NCBI RefSeq assembly: GCF_038066715.1
Contig: NZ_JBBUKT010000001.1
Location: 682,001 to 746,000, forward strand
DNA length: 64,000 nucleotides
From: Luteolibacter sp. Y139
Lineage (GTDB): Bacteria; Verrucomicrobiota; Verrucomicrobiia; Verrucomicrobiales; Akkermansiaceae
Reading direction: 5' to 3'
Part shown: positions 53,094-62,250 of the stretch, in pieces
Layout of the letters: every line of letters starts with the position of its first letter
Numbering within the stretch: position 1 is the first letter of the stretch
The notes under the pieces: model-generated
Seen by the model: only the letters and a program-made list of their open reading frames with translations
What the model was told of the DNA's origin: nothing
Databases searched by the model: none
Position numbers and translations under genes: made by a program

Positions 53094-55163
53094 TTAGAAT
53101 TCCGTCCTCACCCCTGCAACGACGCCCCGCCCAGCCATCGGAGCGATATCCTTGAGAACGGACGTACTTTGCCGCGCCTCCTCGTCGGTGAGGTTCACGC
53201 CCTTGAGATAGAAGGTCGTCGTCGTATCGCCCATTGCCAGCGTGTAGCCGAGCGCCGCATTCACCAGGAAATAGGAATCCGTGGGCAGTTCGTTCTGATC
53301 ATGCCGGTCCTGATGGGCAGCGAATTGACCCTCGAGCCGGGCAGACCACCCACCGCATTCATAGTCGAGCGAGGCCAGCGTCCGGAACGGAGGAATGCGT
53401 GGCAACGGCTCGTTGGTATCGCGATTCTCCGCGCGCGTGTAGTCGGCACGCAGTGTCAGATCCAGGCGCTGCTTGCTCCCGGTTGCAGGCGATTTGGCGT
53501 CAGCTGCCGCTTCGACCGGCTCTAACAAATGGAAAGTCGTCTCGATCTCGCCGCCGCGGAAATCCGCCGCCACCGCATCGTAGGCGAATACCGGAAAGGC
53601 GTCCCCATCGGGCAGCGTCACCGTGCCACCGGTGGGCGCGAGATTGATGTAGTCGTTGAAGCGGTAATAGAAAAGCCCCGCACTCCCTGTGACGCGACCT
53701 GCCTTCTTCTTCACGGACAGATCGACCGAGAACGCATCCTCTGTTTCGAGGGTTGGATCTCCAATCTCAAAGGACCCCGTCGCAACGTGCGGGCCGTTGG
53801 CGAAGAGTTCCACATAAGTGGGCGGGCGTTGCGTGTAAGCCAGTGACAGCGCCACCGCGTAGTCCGGTGCCGGATTGTAGATGATGCCGGCGGAAGTACT
53901 AAAGGCATCGAAGTTCTTCTCGATCCCCGGACCAAATAGAGGATTGGGGTCGGTTTGGTTTTGCTGGAAATCCCCGCGCGCGCCGAATTGGAAGCGCAGC
54001 TTGTCGAACGGCAGCTCCTCAAAGAAGAACAGCGAGTTCACATCATTCTCCACCGGCGGCAAGAAGGCTTCCTCGCCCAGCGCCGAGAAATCGTCATGCC
54101 GGGTCTCGACACCGAACGCCCCCTCCAAGAGACCGAGCGGAGCATGCTGGAATTCCACGCGGCCGTTGTAACCTTCCGTCCGGAATTCAGTGCCCGGCTC
54201 CGCCCCTTCGAATTCAGTGTGCGTGTAGTCCGTATAGGCGAACTTGTATTCCACCTCCTTCAACCACGCCACAGGCTCATGGAATGCCCCGCGGAAATCC
54301 CAGCGCCGCTGGCGGAGATCGATCGTCACGTCCGGCTCGGCCACCGTGCCATAGAGCGAATCAACGCCCGAGTAAGAGAGACCAAAATAACCCTTGTCCC
54401 AGATGTAGGAGGCACCCAGCCCCGCACCGCGCGACTCGGTCGCGCTGTTAGGCAGGATGCCGTAGGGCTCGATTTCACCGGGGGCCAGCGGCGAGGTCGC
54501 ACGCAGCCGCTCGGATCGTGCGAAGCCCGGGATCGCCAGGTCCTCCGTCTCACGGCTGAAGCCATCGAGGTGAAACACCAGCGGTCCCTTCCCAAACTCC
54601 AGCGCACCCGAGTAAGCCTCCGAATCATCCGCCGAGCCAAACGCGCTGCTGAAATAGCCCGAAGGCCACCGGCCGGCGAAGCGCTCCGTCGGGATCCGCC
54701 CGTCGATCATATTTACCACGCCGCCCAAGGTATTCGGCCCATACAACAAAGTCGCAGGCCCGCGCACCACCTCCACCGATTGCATGCTCAGCGGATCGGA
54801 AGCCACCGCGTGATCGGGGCTGACATTCGAAACATCCAGGATCGACGTGCCATTCTGGAGAATGCGCACCCGGTCGTCCCCCAGGCCACGGATGATCGGC
54901 CGACTCGCGCCCGGTCCGAAATACGTGGAGCTCACCCCCGGCTCGCGGCTCAGCGTTTCACCCAGCGTCGGTTGCTGGTTGAGCAATAAGTCCTGCCCCT
55001 TCAGCACCGAGGCCGGCTGCATCAGGTCAAAGAGCGAACGCTCGTCCGGCGCCGCGCTCACCACCATCTCATCGAGCGGGGTGGGCATCAGGTCGGACGA
55101 TTGCGAAAAGGCCGGAAGGGAGAAGGCGACGGAAGCGAGCGCGAGCGGCGGGAAACTTTTCAT
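53094..55163 (-). CDS. TonB-dependent receptor, ZnuD-like
   Basis: A 689-residue outer-membrane receptor with a signal peptide (about 1-21, ending AFSQ). The plug domain includes TLGETLSREPGVSSTYFGPG, RPIIRGLGDDRVRILQNGT and VRGPATLLYGPNTLGGVVN. The C-terminal barrel ends with GVNLTDEEARQSTSVLKDIA and a terminal Phe. The last block (hSxLKDxAPxxGR) is characteristic of ZnuD-like zinc receptors. That assignment is tentative because no zinc ABC genes or clear Zur box are near. The ATG at 55163 starts the signal peptide; an ATG two codons earlier is possible. Confidence 0.85.
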   Translation of the reverse strand: MKSFPPLALASVAFSLPAFSQSSDLMPTPLDEMVVSAAPDERSLFDLMQPASVLKGQDLLLNQQPTLGETLSREPGVSSTYFGPGASRPIIRGLGDDRVRILQNGTSILDVSNVSPDHAVASDPLSMQSVEVVRGPATLLYGPNTLGGVVNMIDGRIPTERFAGRWPSGYFSSAFGSADDSEAYSGALEFGKGPLVFHLDGFSRETEDLAIPGFARSERLRATSPLAPGEIEPYGILPNSATESRGAGLGASYIWDKGYFGLSYSGVDSLYGTVAEPDVTIDLRQRRWDFRGAFHEPVAWLKEVEYKFAYTDYTHTEFEGAEPGTEFRTEGYNGRVEFQHAPLGLLEGAFGVETRHDDFSALGEEAFLPPVENDVNSLFFFEELPFDKLRFQFGARGDFQQNQTDPNPLFGPGIEKNFDAFSTSAGIIYNPAPDYAVALSLAYTQRPPTYVELFANGPHVATGSFEIGDPTLETEDAFSVDLSVKKKAGRVTGSAGLFYYRFNDYINLAPTGGTVTLPDGDAFPVFAYDAVAADFRGGEIETTFHLLEPVEAAADAKSPATGSKQRLDLTLRADYTRAENRDTNEPLPRIPPFRTLASLDYECGGWSARLEGQFAAHQDRHDQNELPTDSYFLVNAALGYTLAMGDTTTTFYLKGVNLTDEEARQSTSVLKDIAPMAGRGVVAGVRTEF

Positions 55164-55332
55164 GGGCATCGTGTGGATCAGCAACGGCATCGTGATTGAT
55201 CCAAACAATTTACAAACGCAATAAAAATACAACAGCATTACAAATACCGCTGCACATCCATTGCCTCAATCACTCCACAAGGAACCCCCAGCCCGGATTT
55301 GACACCCCCCTCCCGCCACCGAAGCATGGGCC

Positions 55333-55704
55333 ATGACCAAAGCCCTTCTCACCGCCGCCATGTCCGCCGCCCTTGCCACCGCCGCTGTCGCCGAAAACGA
55401 GTTCCGTCACGTCGTCTTCTTCAAGTTCAAGCCCGAGGCCACCCCCGAGCAGATCAAGGAGATCGAAAAAGCCTTCGCCGAGCTGCCGAAGAAGATCCCC
55501 ACGATCACCGGCTACGAGTGGGGCACCAGCGAGAGCGTGGAGAAGCTCAACGACGGCTTCACCCACTGCTTCTTCGTCACCTTCAAGGACAAGGCAGCCC
55601 TCGAAGCCTATCTGCCCAATCCCGCTCACAAGGAGTTCGGCGCGAAGCTCAAGCCACTGCTCGAAAAGGCCTTCGTCTTCGACTACACCGCGAAGAAGGA
55701 CTGA
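55333..55704 (+). CDS. Exported Dabb (stress-responsive A/B barrel) family protein
   Basis: A 123-residue protein with a signal peptide (about 1-20, ending AVAE) and one Dabb domain: FRHVVFFKFKPEATPEQIKE, then GYEWGTSES, THCFFVTFKDKAALEAYLP and a final HKEF. These small ferredoxin-fold domains dimerise; the function is not known. Export is common in Verrucomicrobia and Planctomycetes. Confidence 0.88.
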   Translation: MTKALLTAAMSAALATAAVAENEFRHVVFFKFKPEATPEQIKEIEKAFAELPKKIPTITGYEWGTSESVEKLNDGFTHCFFVTFKDKAALEAYLPNPAHKEFGAKLKPLLEKAFVFDYTAKKD

Positions 55705-55743
55705 GACTGATCACCGGCAGCTTCATCCACGGACCCCTTTTCC

Positions 55744-56373
55744 ATGCGCGCACTCCTCATCCTGCTTTCCCTCGTTTCCCTCGCCCGGGCGGACCTCGAT
55801 CTCAAGCCACTCGAGACTTGGATCGGCAAGCAGAAGAACCTGCAAAGCCTCGACACCGAGTTCGTGCAGGAGCGCAAGCTGCCTTCACTGAAGAAGCCGG
55901 TCGCCACCCCGGGCCGCATGCGCATGGTGCGCCCGGGCAAGCTCTGCTGGGAACTCGGCGATCCCGTCAAAACGCTCGCCGTTTCCGATGGCACCACCAT
56001 GACCCTGCTGGATGTCGCGAAAAAGCGCGGCATGAAGGTGGACAGGGATTCACCGGAAGCGCGTCAATTCACCCTCCTCTCCGAGGAAGCCTTCCGCGAC
56101 CTCGCCGGCTTTCAGGAGACCTTCGAGCTGGTCGAGTCCCGCATGACCGGCACAATCTATCAGCTCACCGTGCGTCCGAAGGACAAGTCGATGCGCAAGC
56201 ACGTCTCGTGGATGTTCCTGGACATCGACACCCGCACCCAGGAACTGCGCGCCCTCGACCTGGAACTGGATGACAAATCGCGGATTCGCACCGTCTTCTC
56301 CAACTCCAAGATCAACGCGAAGGTCGACCCCGCGATCTTCACGCCGGACACCACCGGCTATCTCATGAAGTGA
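55744..56373 (+). CDS. LolA-like outer-membrane lipoprotein carrier
   Basis: A 209-residue periplasmic protein with a signal peptide (about 1-16, ending LARA). The LolA fold is suggested by SLDTEFVQERKLPSLKKPV, GRMRMVRPGKLCWEL and VSDGTTMTLLD. LolA carries lipoproteins across the periplasm, but members in this subgroup may serve as lipid or glycolipid carriers. It starts 39 bp after the Dabb gene. Confidence 0.85.
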   Translation: MRALLILLSLVSLARADLDLKPLETWIGKQKNLQSLDTEFVQERKLPSLKKPVATPGRMRMVRPGKLCWELGDPVKTLAVSDGTTMTLLDVAKKRGMKVDRDSPEARQFTLLSEEAFRDLAGFQETFELVESRMTGTIYQLTVRPKDKSMRKHVSWMFLDIDTRTQELRALDLELDDKSRIRTVFSNSKINAKVDPAIFTPDTTGYLMK

Positions 56374-56468
56374 CCGGACGGTGACAACTTTCACCGGCAC
56401 CGGGGTTTGACGAGATATCGCGATTTCCATCTTCCCCTCCCCCGCCGGAGTCCTGTTAGTGTCGTCCT

Positions 56469-57530
56469 ATGAGTCCCGAGATCCGTGCCTTGATCCAGAA
56501 CGCCTTCACCGGCGGTGCCAGCGACGTCTTTTTGATCGAGGGAGAGCGGCCCCGGGTGCGCGGTGATGGAGAAGTCATCATTGCCCACGGTGGCCCCATC
56601 ACCGTCGAGGATGTCGCTGACATCTGGAAATCCTGCGGACTTAATCCCGAGACCGACAACGACGGCGACTCCAGCTTCGAGGTCGAAGACGTCGGCCGTC
56701 TTCGCGTGAATGGCTACCGCACGCTCGGCCGCCTCGGCGTGGTCATGCGACCGATCAAGAAAGTCATCCCGTCCTTTGAGGAACTCGGCCTTCCCGGGCA
56801 CCTGCTCGCCTCATGGATGGAGAAGCGTTCCGGCCTCATCATCGTCAGCGGACCCACCGGCTCGGGCAAGTCCACCACCATCGCGGCCTGCCTTGAATGG
56901 GTGAACCGCCACCAGCCTCGCCACGTCGTGACGATCGAGGACCCGATCGAGTATCTCTTCGAAAACGATCGTGCGTGGTTCTCCCAGCGCGAGGTGAAGC
57001 GTGACACGGAAAACTTCCACGTCGCGCTGCGCGCCGCCCTGCGCCAGAACCCGGACATCATCCTCTTCGGCGAAATCCGTGATGCCGAATCAGCCTTCGC
57101 TGCCCTGCGCGCCGCCGAAACCGGTCACCTGGTGATTTCCACCCTCCACGGCTCCGGCGTCGCCGGCGTGCCGGTCGCCATGGAACGGCTCAACCGCATC
57201 ATGAGCGACTCCGCCTACACCGGTGCCTCCAGCCTGCTCTCGCACCAGCTTGTCGGCGCGATCGCCCAGCAGCTGCTGCCTCGCATCAATGGCGGCGTGG
57301 TCGCGGTGCTGGAGTACTTCCAGAACGAGGCCATCACCCGCAAGTTCCTCGCCGAGAGCAACTACAACGACCTCAAGGACCACCTCAACAAGTGCGACGA
57401 GTCCTCCGGCTGCTCTTTCCTGCGCTACCTGCTCGCCGCCACCCAGCAGGGCATCATCGATCCCGCGGTGGCCCGCTCGGCCACCGACCGCCCGCAGGAT
57501 TTTGATCGCGCCATGCGCGGGATCTCCTAA
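56469..57530 (+). CDS. PilT/PilU-type twitching motility ATPase
   Basis: A 353-residue hexameric secretion-type ATPase. Walker A is SGPTGSGKSTTIA near residue 126, the Asp box is VVTIEDPIEY, Walker B is IILFGEIRDAES, and the His box is VISTLHGSG. It lacks the C-terminal AIRNLIRE motif and so resembles PilU more than PilT. It is followed 23 bp later by a second PilT-type gene; no pilin or assembly genes are in the window. Probably powers type IV pilus retraction. Confidence 0.92.
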   Translation: MSPEIRALIQNAFTGGASDVFLIEGERPRVRGDGEVIIAHGGPITVEDVADIWKSCGLNPETDNDGDSSFEVEDVGRLRVNGYRTLGRLGVVMRPIKKVIPSFEELGLPGHLLASWMEKRSGLIIVSGPTGSGKSTTIAACLEWVNRHQPRHVVTIEDPIEYLFENDRAWFSQREVKRDTENFHVALRAALRQNPDIILFGEIRDAESAFAALRAAETGHLVISTLHGSGVAGVPVAMERLNRIMSDSAYTGASSLLSHQLVGAIAQQLLPRINGGVVAVLEYFQNEAITRKFLAESNYNDLKDHLNKCDESSGCSFLRYLLAATQQGIIDPAVARSATDRPQDFDRAMRGIS

Positions 57531-57553
57531 TTTCAACAGAACGCCTATTCCCC

Positions 57554-58657
57554 GTGAGCCAGGTCCGCGAAATCACCGATTATCTCCGCCAAGCCGTCGA
57601 GCTCGGCGGTTCCGATCTCCACCTCTCGGCATGGGCTCCGCCCGCCGCCCGGGTCGGGGGAAATCTCGTCCCGCTGGAGGAGTTCCTCCTCGATCCCGAC
57701 ACCACCCGCCGGCTGATCCTCGACTCCCTGTCGGAAGCACAGCGCGCGCAGCTCGAGGAGAATCTCGAACTCGACTATGCCATCCATCTTGAAGGCGTCG
57801 GCCGGTTCCGTGGCAATGTCCACATCGCTCGCGGTGCCCACGAGGCAGCCTTCCGCCATATCCCCCAGCACATCCCGGAACTCGGCGAACTCGGTCACCA
57901 CGCCGTGGTCCACGACGTCTGCACGCTGCGCCGCGGACTGGTGCTTGTCACCGGCATCACCGGCTCGGGGAAATCCACCACGCTCGCCGCGATGGTCCGC
58001 CGGATCTCCGAGAACCGCTCCGGCGTCATCGTGACGATCGAGGATCCCATTGAATTCGTGTTTTCCCACGCAAGCTGCCTCATCAAGCAGCGCGAAGTCG
58101 GCAGTGACACGCGCGGCTTCCCGATCGCGCTCCGCCAGGCCCTGCGCCAAGACCCGGACGTGATCGTGGTCTCGGAGCTTCGGGATCTCGAAACCATCCG
58201 CATCGCCCTGACCGCGGCCGAAACCGGTCACCTCGTGCTGGCCACGCTGCACACCGTCGATGCGCCGCAATCGATCGACCGCCTCGTCGATGTCTTCCCA
58301 CCGGACCAGCAGTCACAGGTCGTCACCCAGCTCGCCGGGACGTTGGAGGCGATCGTCTCCCAGCGCCTGATCCAGCGCGCCGATGGCCAGGGCCGCGTCC
58401 TCGCCTCGGAAGTGCTGCGTGCCAGCCACGGCATCCGCGCCTGCATCCGGGAACGGAAGCTCGAGCAGCTCGTCGGCCTGATGGAAATCGGCTTCAAGGA
58501 CGGCAACCGCACCATCGACCAATCGATCGGCGGACTTCTCGACAGCGGCTACATCACTCGCGAGGAAGCGCTGTTCCATTGCCGCGAGAAGCGGACCTTC
58601 GAAGCTCCGCCGCCTGAGCCCGCGGAAGCGAAGAAACCCAAATCGATCTGGACCTGA
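57554..58657 (+). CDS. pilT: PilT-type pilus retraction ATPase
   Basis: A 367-residue PilT-like ATPase: GGSDLHLSAWAPPAARVGG at the N-terminus, Walker A TGITGSGKSTTLA near residue 140, Asp box VTIEDPIEFVF, then Walker B VIVVSELRDLET, where the usual Gly before Glu is Ser, His box VLATLHTVDAPQ and a C-terminal AIRNLIRE-like motif (GIRACIRERKLEQL). That motif is needed for retraction in known PilT. The start is GTG at 57554. Confidence 0.92.
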   Translation: MSQVREITDYLRQAVELGGSDLHLSAWAPPAARVGGNLVPLEEFLLDPDTTRRLILDSLSEAQRAQLEENLELDYAIHLEGVGRFRGNVHIARGAHEAAFRHIPQHIPELGELGHHAVVHDVCTLRRGLVLVTGITGSGKSTTLAAMVRRISENRSGVIVTIEDPIEFVFSHASCLIKQREVGSDTRGFPIALRQALRQDPDVIVVSELRDLETIRIALTAAETGHLVLATLHTVDAPQSIDRLVDVFPPDQQSQVVTQLAGTLEAIVSQRLIQRADGQGRVLASEVLRASHGIRACIRERKLEQLVGLMEIGFKDGNRTIDQSIGGLLDSGYITREEALFHCREKRTFEAPPPEPAEAKKPKSIWT

Positions 58658-59334
58658 TGGACCCGCGCGTTGCCGCCATCCTGAAGTGGGCGCTGTACGG
58701 CGTGCTCGCCCTCATGACCTTCGTTTTCTTCTCGCGGTATCACAAGCGCGAGAAGCTCAAGGACGGGATCATCTCCGACATGCGCGGCTTGGTTTCAGAA
58801 GCATCCTTCTACCGCGCCCTCACCGAAAAGGACGCCCGCACCACCTACCTCCGCTGCATTGCCCTCTTGGACGATGCGAAGCACCTGGACATGGACTCGA
58901 CCGAGGTCTTCAACCGCGTCTTCGAAAAGAAGGACAAGGGCAAGACCTTGGCCGGGAACGAGTTCGATGACTACCCGACCCGCGAGAAGCTGGCCCGAGA
59001 AACCCTGACCCGCGCCTATCAATACGCCGGCCAGCTTGACCTGCTCGGCCCTGAGCAAGTCGCCGGCCTCCGGCTGGGTGAGCTGCCGAGCACACCGATC
59101 CGCACCGCCATCATCTGCGTGATCGATCCGTCCATCTCGCCCGGCCTTGAGAAGGTGGTCCCCAATTTCGAATTGCGTCCCTTCGACAACAAGAACGCCA
59201 CCCCCACCGACACCGACATCGCCGCTGCTCGCAATCTCGCGTCTGACCTGGCCGGCGCCCAGATCATCGATCGCGATACCGAGAACAAGATCCACCGCTA
59301 CTTCCGTCCGAAGGACAAGGAGCCGGCGAAGTAA
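58657..59334 (+). CDS. Hypothetical protein with one N-terminal membrane helix
   Basis: A 225-residue protein with one membrane helix near residues 8-27 (YGVLALMTFVFFSRY) and a soluble remainder with no recognised domain (VFNRVFEKKDKGKTL, EIRTPIRTAII-like region near 145). The ATG shares its A with the pilT stop (TGATG), so it is translationally coupled to pilT and probably works with the pilus ATPases. No family recognised. Confidence 0.8.
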   Translation: MDPRVAAILKWALYGVLALMTFVFFSRYHKREKLKDGIISDMRGLVSEASFYRALTEKDARTTYLRCIALLDDAKHLDMDSTEVFNRVFEKKDKGKTLAGNEFDDYPTREKLARETLTRAYQYAGQLDLLGPEQVAGLRLGELPSTPIRTAIICVIDPSISPGLEKVVPNFELRPFDNKNATPTDTDIAAARNLASDLAGAQIIDRDTENKIHRYFRPKDKEPAK

Positions 59335-59337
59335 GCA

Positions 59338-60123
59338 TCACCTCCTCCGGCGGCGCGACATCGCCAGCAGGCCAACGGCCGCCAGCAGCGCACCGGAAGG
59401 CTCTGGCACCGCCGCGAGGTCCACGATCTGGATCCCGTTGATCACCGCGAAGCGTGAGTTCAGGCCATCGAGATCGCTCGTGGCATTCACGCCGGTCACC
59501 ACATTGGCGTAGCTGAAATTGATTTGTCCGGAGGCATTCGGCAGCGCCGTGAATCTCACGTACTCGATCCCTTCGACCAGCAGCCCGTCACCGCCGATCA
59601 CGCCGTCCCACGAGGTTTGCTTCGACACACCATTGATGGTGATCAGGGCGTTTTGGCCATCGGAGTATTCGCCGAGGAAATTGTCACCCTGGGCATACAG
59701 GTAGATGTCGTAGGTCTTCAGCGGATTCAGCCCGGTGATCGAGCCGTTCTTGGACAGCACCTGCGTATTGGTGGTCGCTGCCAGGTAAACGTAGTCCGAC
59801 ATCAGGTCCTGATATCCCAGGCCCGCGCCGCCATTCTCCTGCTGACCGGGTACGCTCAGGTAGCCGCCATTGATCCCCAGGCTGATCCCAACGCCCGTCG
59901 ACTGGCCGGACGAATCGACCAGGCTGGACTTGGAAATCGTGCCCGTGCCACTGCCATACAAACTATTCCAAATCGCCGCATTGCCCGAGGGATCGGGTGC
60001 CGCGGCGAGACCCAGATAGACCGGGGACGTCTCGTCCTTATCGAAATCGATGTTGATGACTTGGGCCGCAAGCGGCCCCGCGAACGCTACAAGGAGCGCC
60101 GTGAGAGCAGGGGTGATTCTCAT
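59338..60123 (-). CDS. PEP-CTERM sorting domain protein
   Basis: A 261-residue exported protein. Signal peptide about 1-20 (ending PLAAQ), a beta-rich middle (VINIDFDKDETSPVYLGL, then GLNPLKTYDIYLYAQG) and a C-terminal VPEPSG, hydrophobic helix and RRRRR tail, the PEP-CTERM sorting signal. The middle domain recurs in PEP-CTERM proteins of Verrucomicrobia. Convergent with the pilT-coupled gene, 3 bp apart. Confidence 0.9.
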   Translation of the reverse strand: MRITPALTALLVAFAGPLAAQVINIDFDKDETSPVYLGLAAAPDPSGNAAIWNSLYGSGTGTISKSSLVDSSGQSTGVGISLGINGGYLSVPGQQENGGAGLGYQDLMSDYVYLAATTNTQVLSKNGSITGLNPLKTYDIYLYAQGDNFLGEYSDGQNALITINGVSKQTSWDGVIGGDGLLVEGIEYVRFTALPNASGQINFSYANVVTGVNATSDLDGLNSRFAVINGIQIVDLAAVPEPSGALLAAVGLLAMSRRRRR

Positions 60124-60279
60124 GGCCGGTGGAGGGGTGAACAGGCAGGGAACAGCAGATCTCTAGCCATTTCAGGCCGTTAGGTCAATCCCCCCTTTCA
60201 TTTCAGGTTTCTAAACCTTCCCCATTTCTCTGTGGGAGCTGCCGCCAAAGGAGTTTCTCGCGAGGCGCGTTTCAGGGAC
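60124..60279. other. Gap upstream of the PEP-CTERM gene
   Basis: A 156-bp stretch without a gene. It contains the perfect dyad AGGTTT-CT-AAACCT near 60208, which could be an operator or a weak hairpin, and a T- and C-rich tract. The PEP-CTERM promoter is presumably here. Confidence 0.4.
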
Positions 60280-62244
60280 TCAAATGGTGATAGCCGCCGC
60301 CCAGGCGTCATTGAGACGCTTCAGCTCCTTCTGCCCGGCCTTTCCGAGCGAACGGAACTCACGGACCTGGAGATCGTGGAGGCCCTTGAAAACGGCATCC
60401 GGCTGGACCTTTCCATCCTTCGCCTTCGTGACCGCGATCTCCGTGGGAATACCCTGCTGCAGCCGGGCGAACCACTCGGCGCGGTCCTTTGCGTCCGGCA
60501 AGCCACCTGCCACGGCGGAAAGCTCGCCAAGCCAATCGGGCGCCGCCTTGCCACGCCGCTTCGGGTCCAGCTTGAGCAAATCAACCAGTCGCTTCTCTAG
60601 CCGCTGCTGCGCGGCGCGCGGCCCATCCACCGCCACCTCGAACTTGAGCTCCAGCTCACGAATCGCCGCGCCATACGGCATCTTCAGCGACTCGCGACGC
60701 GCGATCTCTTGCTTCAGCAAACCATAGGCGGCGGTCCGGCGTGACTTGTCCTCCAGCACGGGCGCATAGGCAGCCTCGGCGATCAGCGGGCCTACGACAT
60801 TCGCAATGAGCGTCGACTCCCTCTTGGGATCAGCTCCACCTTTGACGGGTTTCACGTCGTTGAAATCCGTGTCTGCCGACAGATCGGCATGCTCCTCCGC
60901 TGCTTTCGAGGGATCAAGCAGCAGCGTGTCAAAGCGCGAGAGCAGGGCATTGGTCGCCTTCAGGTCACCGCGCGACCAATCCGCAAGTTGATACCATGCC
61001 TCCAGTAGATACGGATTCAACGCTGTCGCCTCCTCCACCAACTGCAACGCCGCGGACGGGTCCTTCACATGCAAGCGCCGCGCGGAGAAAAGAGCGATGC
61101 GCGCGTCCTGCCAGCGTCCAACGCCCATATTCATCGCCAGATTGAGCGCCACATGCCACTCGACTCCGACCTTCACGCCAGACTCCTCATTGCCACTAAC
61201 CCGCTGACCCTGTGGCGCAGGCAAGAACCACTGCGAGGTCGAATGATCTGGGCTGGTAATGCTTTGCTCCAACTTCGCAAACCACAGGCCCGCGGAATCG
61301 CGGTTGTAGGAAAGCATGGCTCGATGCCCCGGCTGATACATGCCCACCGCCGGCTTGCCGAGCGCCGCGCAGGAGAATTGGCCCAGCGTCGAAAGCCGGC
61401 CACAGACACCACCATCCTCCGCAATGCGCGGAATCGAGTTCGGATGGAACGGACTGACCTTCCAACGTACCGCAGGCACCCGGTCATAGTCCCACGAGTA
61501 GCGGGCATAAGTCTTCCAACGCGAGCCATCGGCATACGGAGTCTCCCCACGGAAGTGATCCCACAGGTAGTCAGCCTCGCTCCGCGGCAAGGTCTGCCGC
61601 AAAGGTGCCAGCAGCGGCCACGGCGCTTGATCGATCAGATAAAGCGGCCACTGCGGCCCGCTGTTGAACGATTCAAGCTTCGTCTCGTAGCGCTCGATCA
61701 ACAGCTTCAATGAATCCGCGAGAGCCATGTTCTCGCGCCGAGGATAGGTGCCGGTCGCATGCGCCAGCTCTTCCCAGAATGCCGCCGCCTCACGCTTGTC
61801 CGGTGCAGCAACCTTCGCGGCCTTGAAAAGCTCGTCCCCCATCTCCCGGGCCTGAAGCACCGAAAGCCCGGCCGTTTTCAAATGAGCGGCCACCGCTGCC
61901 ACCCGCACGTCCGGAGACTTGGGAACGGCCGACTCGGATTCAGGAGCACCCAACGACGCGGCGAGAATCAGCGAGGCATAGCGTTCCGAACGTTCAGTCC
62001 CGAGTTCGCGGCGCAACGCATCAAGCTGCGCCACATGATACGCCGGAACCGGATCGGAACTGGTCAGCAAACCGCTCAGGATCGCCGGATGGCCATCGAG
62101 CCAGGTCATCAACTCTGGCGAAGCGGCTTCCGAAATTTTCGCCCGGGCCTCGGACAAGTACGACTCCCGCAGTACCGGCGAGAAAACCGGAGTTTCCGCG
62201 GTAGCGGTGGAAACAAGTGCGAATGGAATGATCCAGCGGTGCAT
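60280..62244 (-). CDS. Large exported protein of unknown function, possibly transglutaminase-like
   Basis: A 654-residue protein with a signal peptide (about 1-16, ending TATA). The segment EDGGVCGRLSTLGQFSCAAL followed by PAVGMYQPGHRAML (about 275-310) has a Cys and a His spaced as in transglutaminase-like or related thiol folds. It is conserved in several planctomycete/verrucomicrobial hypothetical proteins as far as I recall; not checked. The rest is helical with a DAxIALFSARRLHVKDP-like repeat region. It is 6 bp downstream of the GH89 gene, so probably acts in the same pathway. Confidence 0.7.
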   Translation of the reverse strand: MHRWIIPFALVSTATAETPVFSPVLRESYLSEARAKISEAASPELMTWLDGHPAILSGLLTSSDPVPAYHVAQLDALRRELGTERSERYASLILAASLGAPESESAVPKSPDVRVAAVAAHLKTAGLSVLQAREMGDELFKAAKVAAPDKREAAAFWEELAHATGTYPRRENMALADSLKLLIERYETKLESFNSGPQWPLYLIDQAPWPLLAPLRQTLPRSEADYLWDHFRGETPYADGSRWKTYARYSWDYDRVPAVRWKVSPFHPNSIPRIAEDGGVCGRLSTLGQFSCAALGKPAVGMYQPGHRAMLSYNRDSAGLWFAKLEQSITSPDHSTSQWFLPAPQGQRVSGNEESGVKVGVEWHVALNLAMNMGVGRWQDARIALFSARRLHVKDPSAALQLVEEATALNPYLLEAWYQLADWSRGDLKATNALLSRFDTLLLDPSKAAEEHADLSADTDFNDVKPVKGGADPKRESTLIANVVGPLIAEAAYAPVLEDKSRRTAAYGLLKQEIARRESLKMPYGAAIRELELKFEVAVDGPRAAQQRLEKRLVDLLKLDPKRRGKAAPDWLGELSAVAGGLPDAKDRAEWFARLQQGIPTEIAVTKAKDGKVQPDAVFKGLHDLQVREFRSLGKAGQKELKRLNDAWAAAITI

Positions 62245-62250
62245 GATTGA

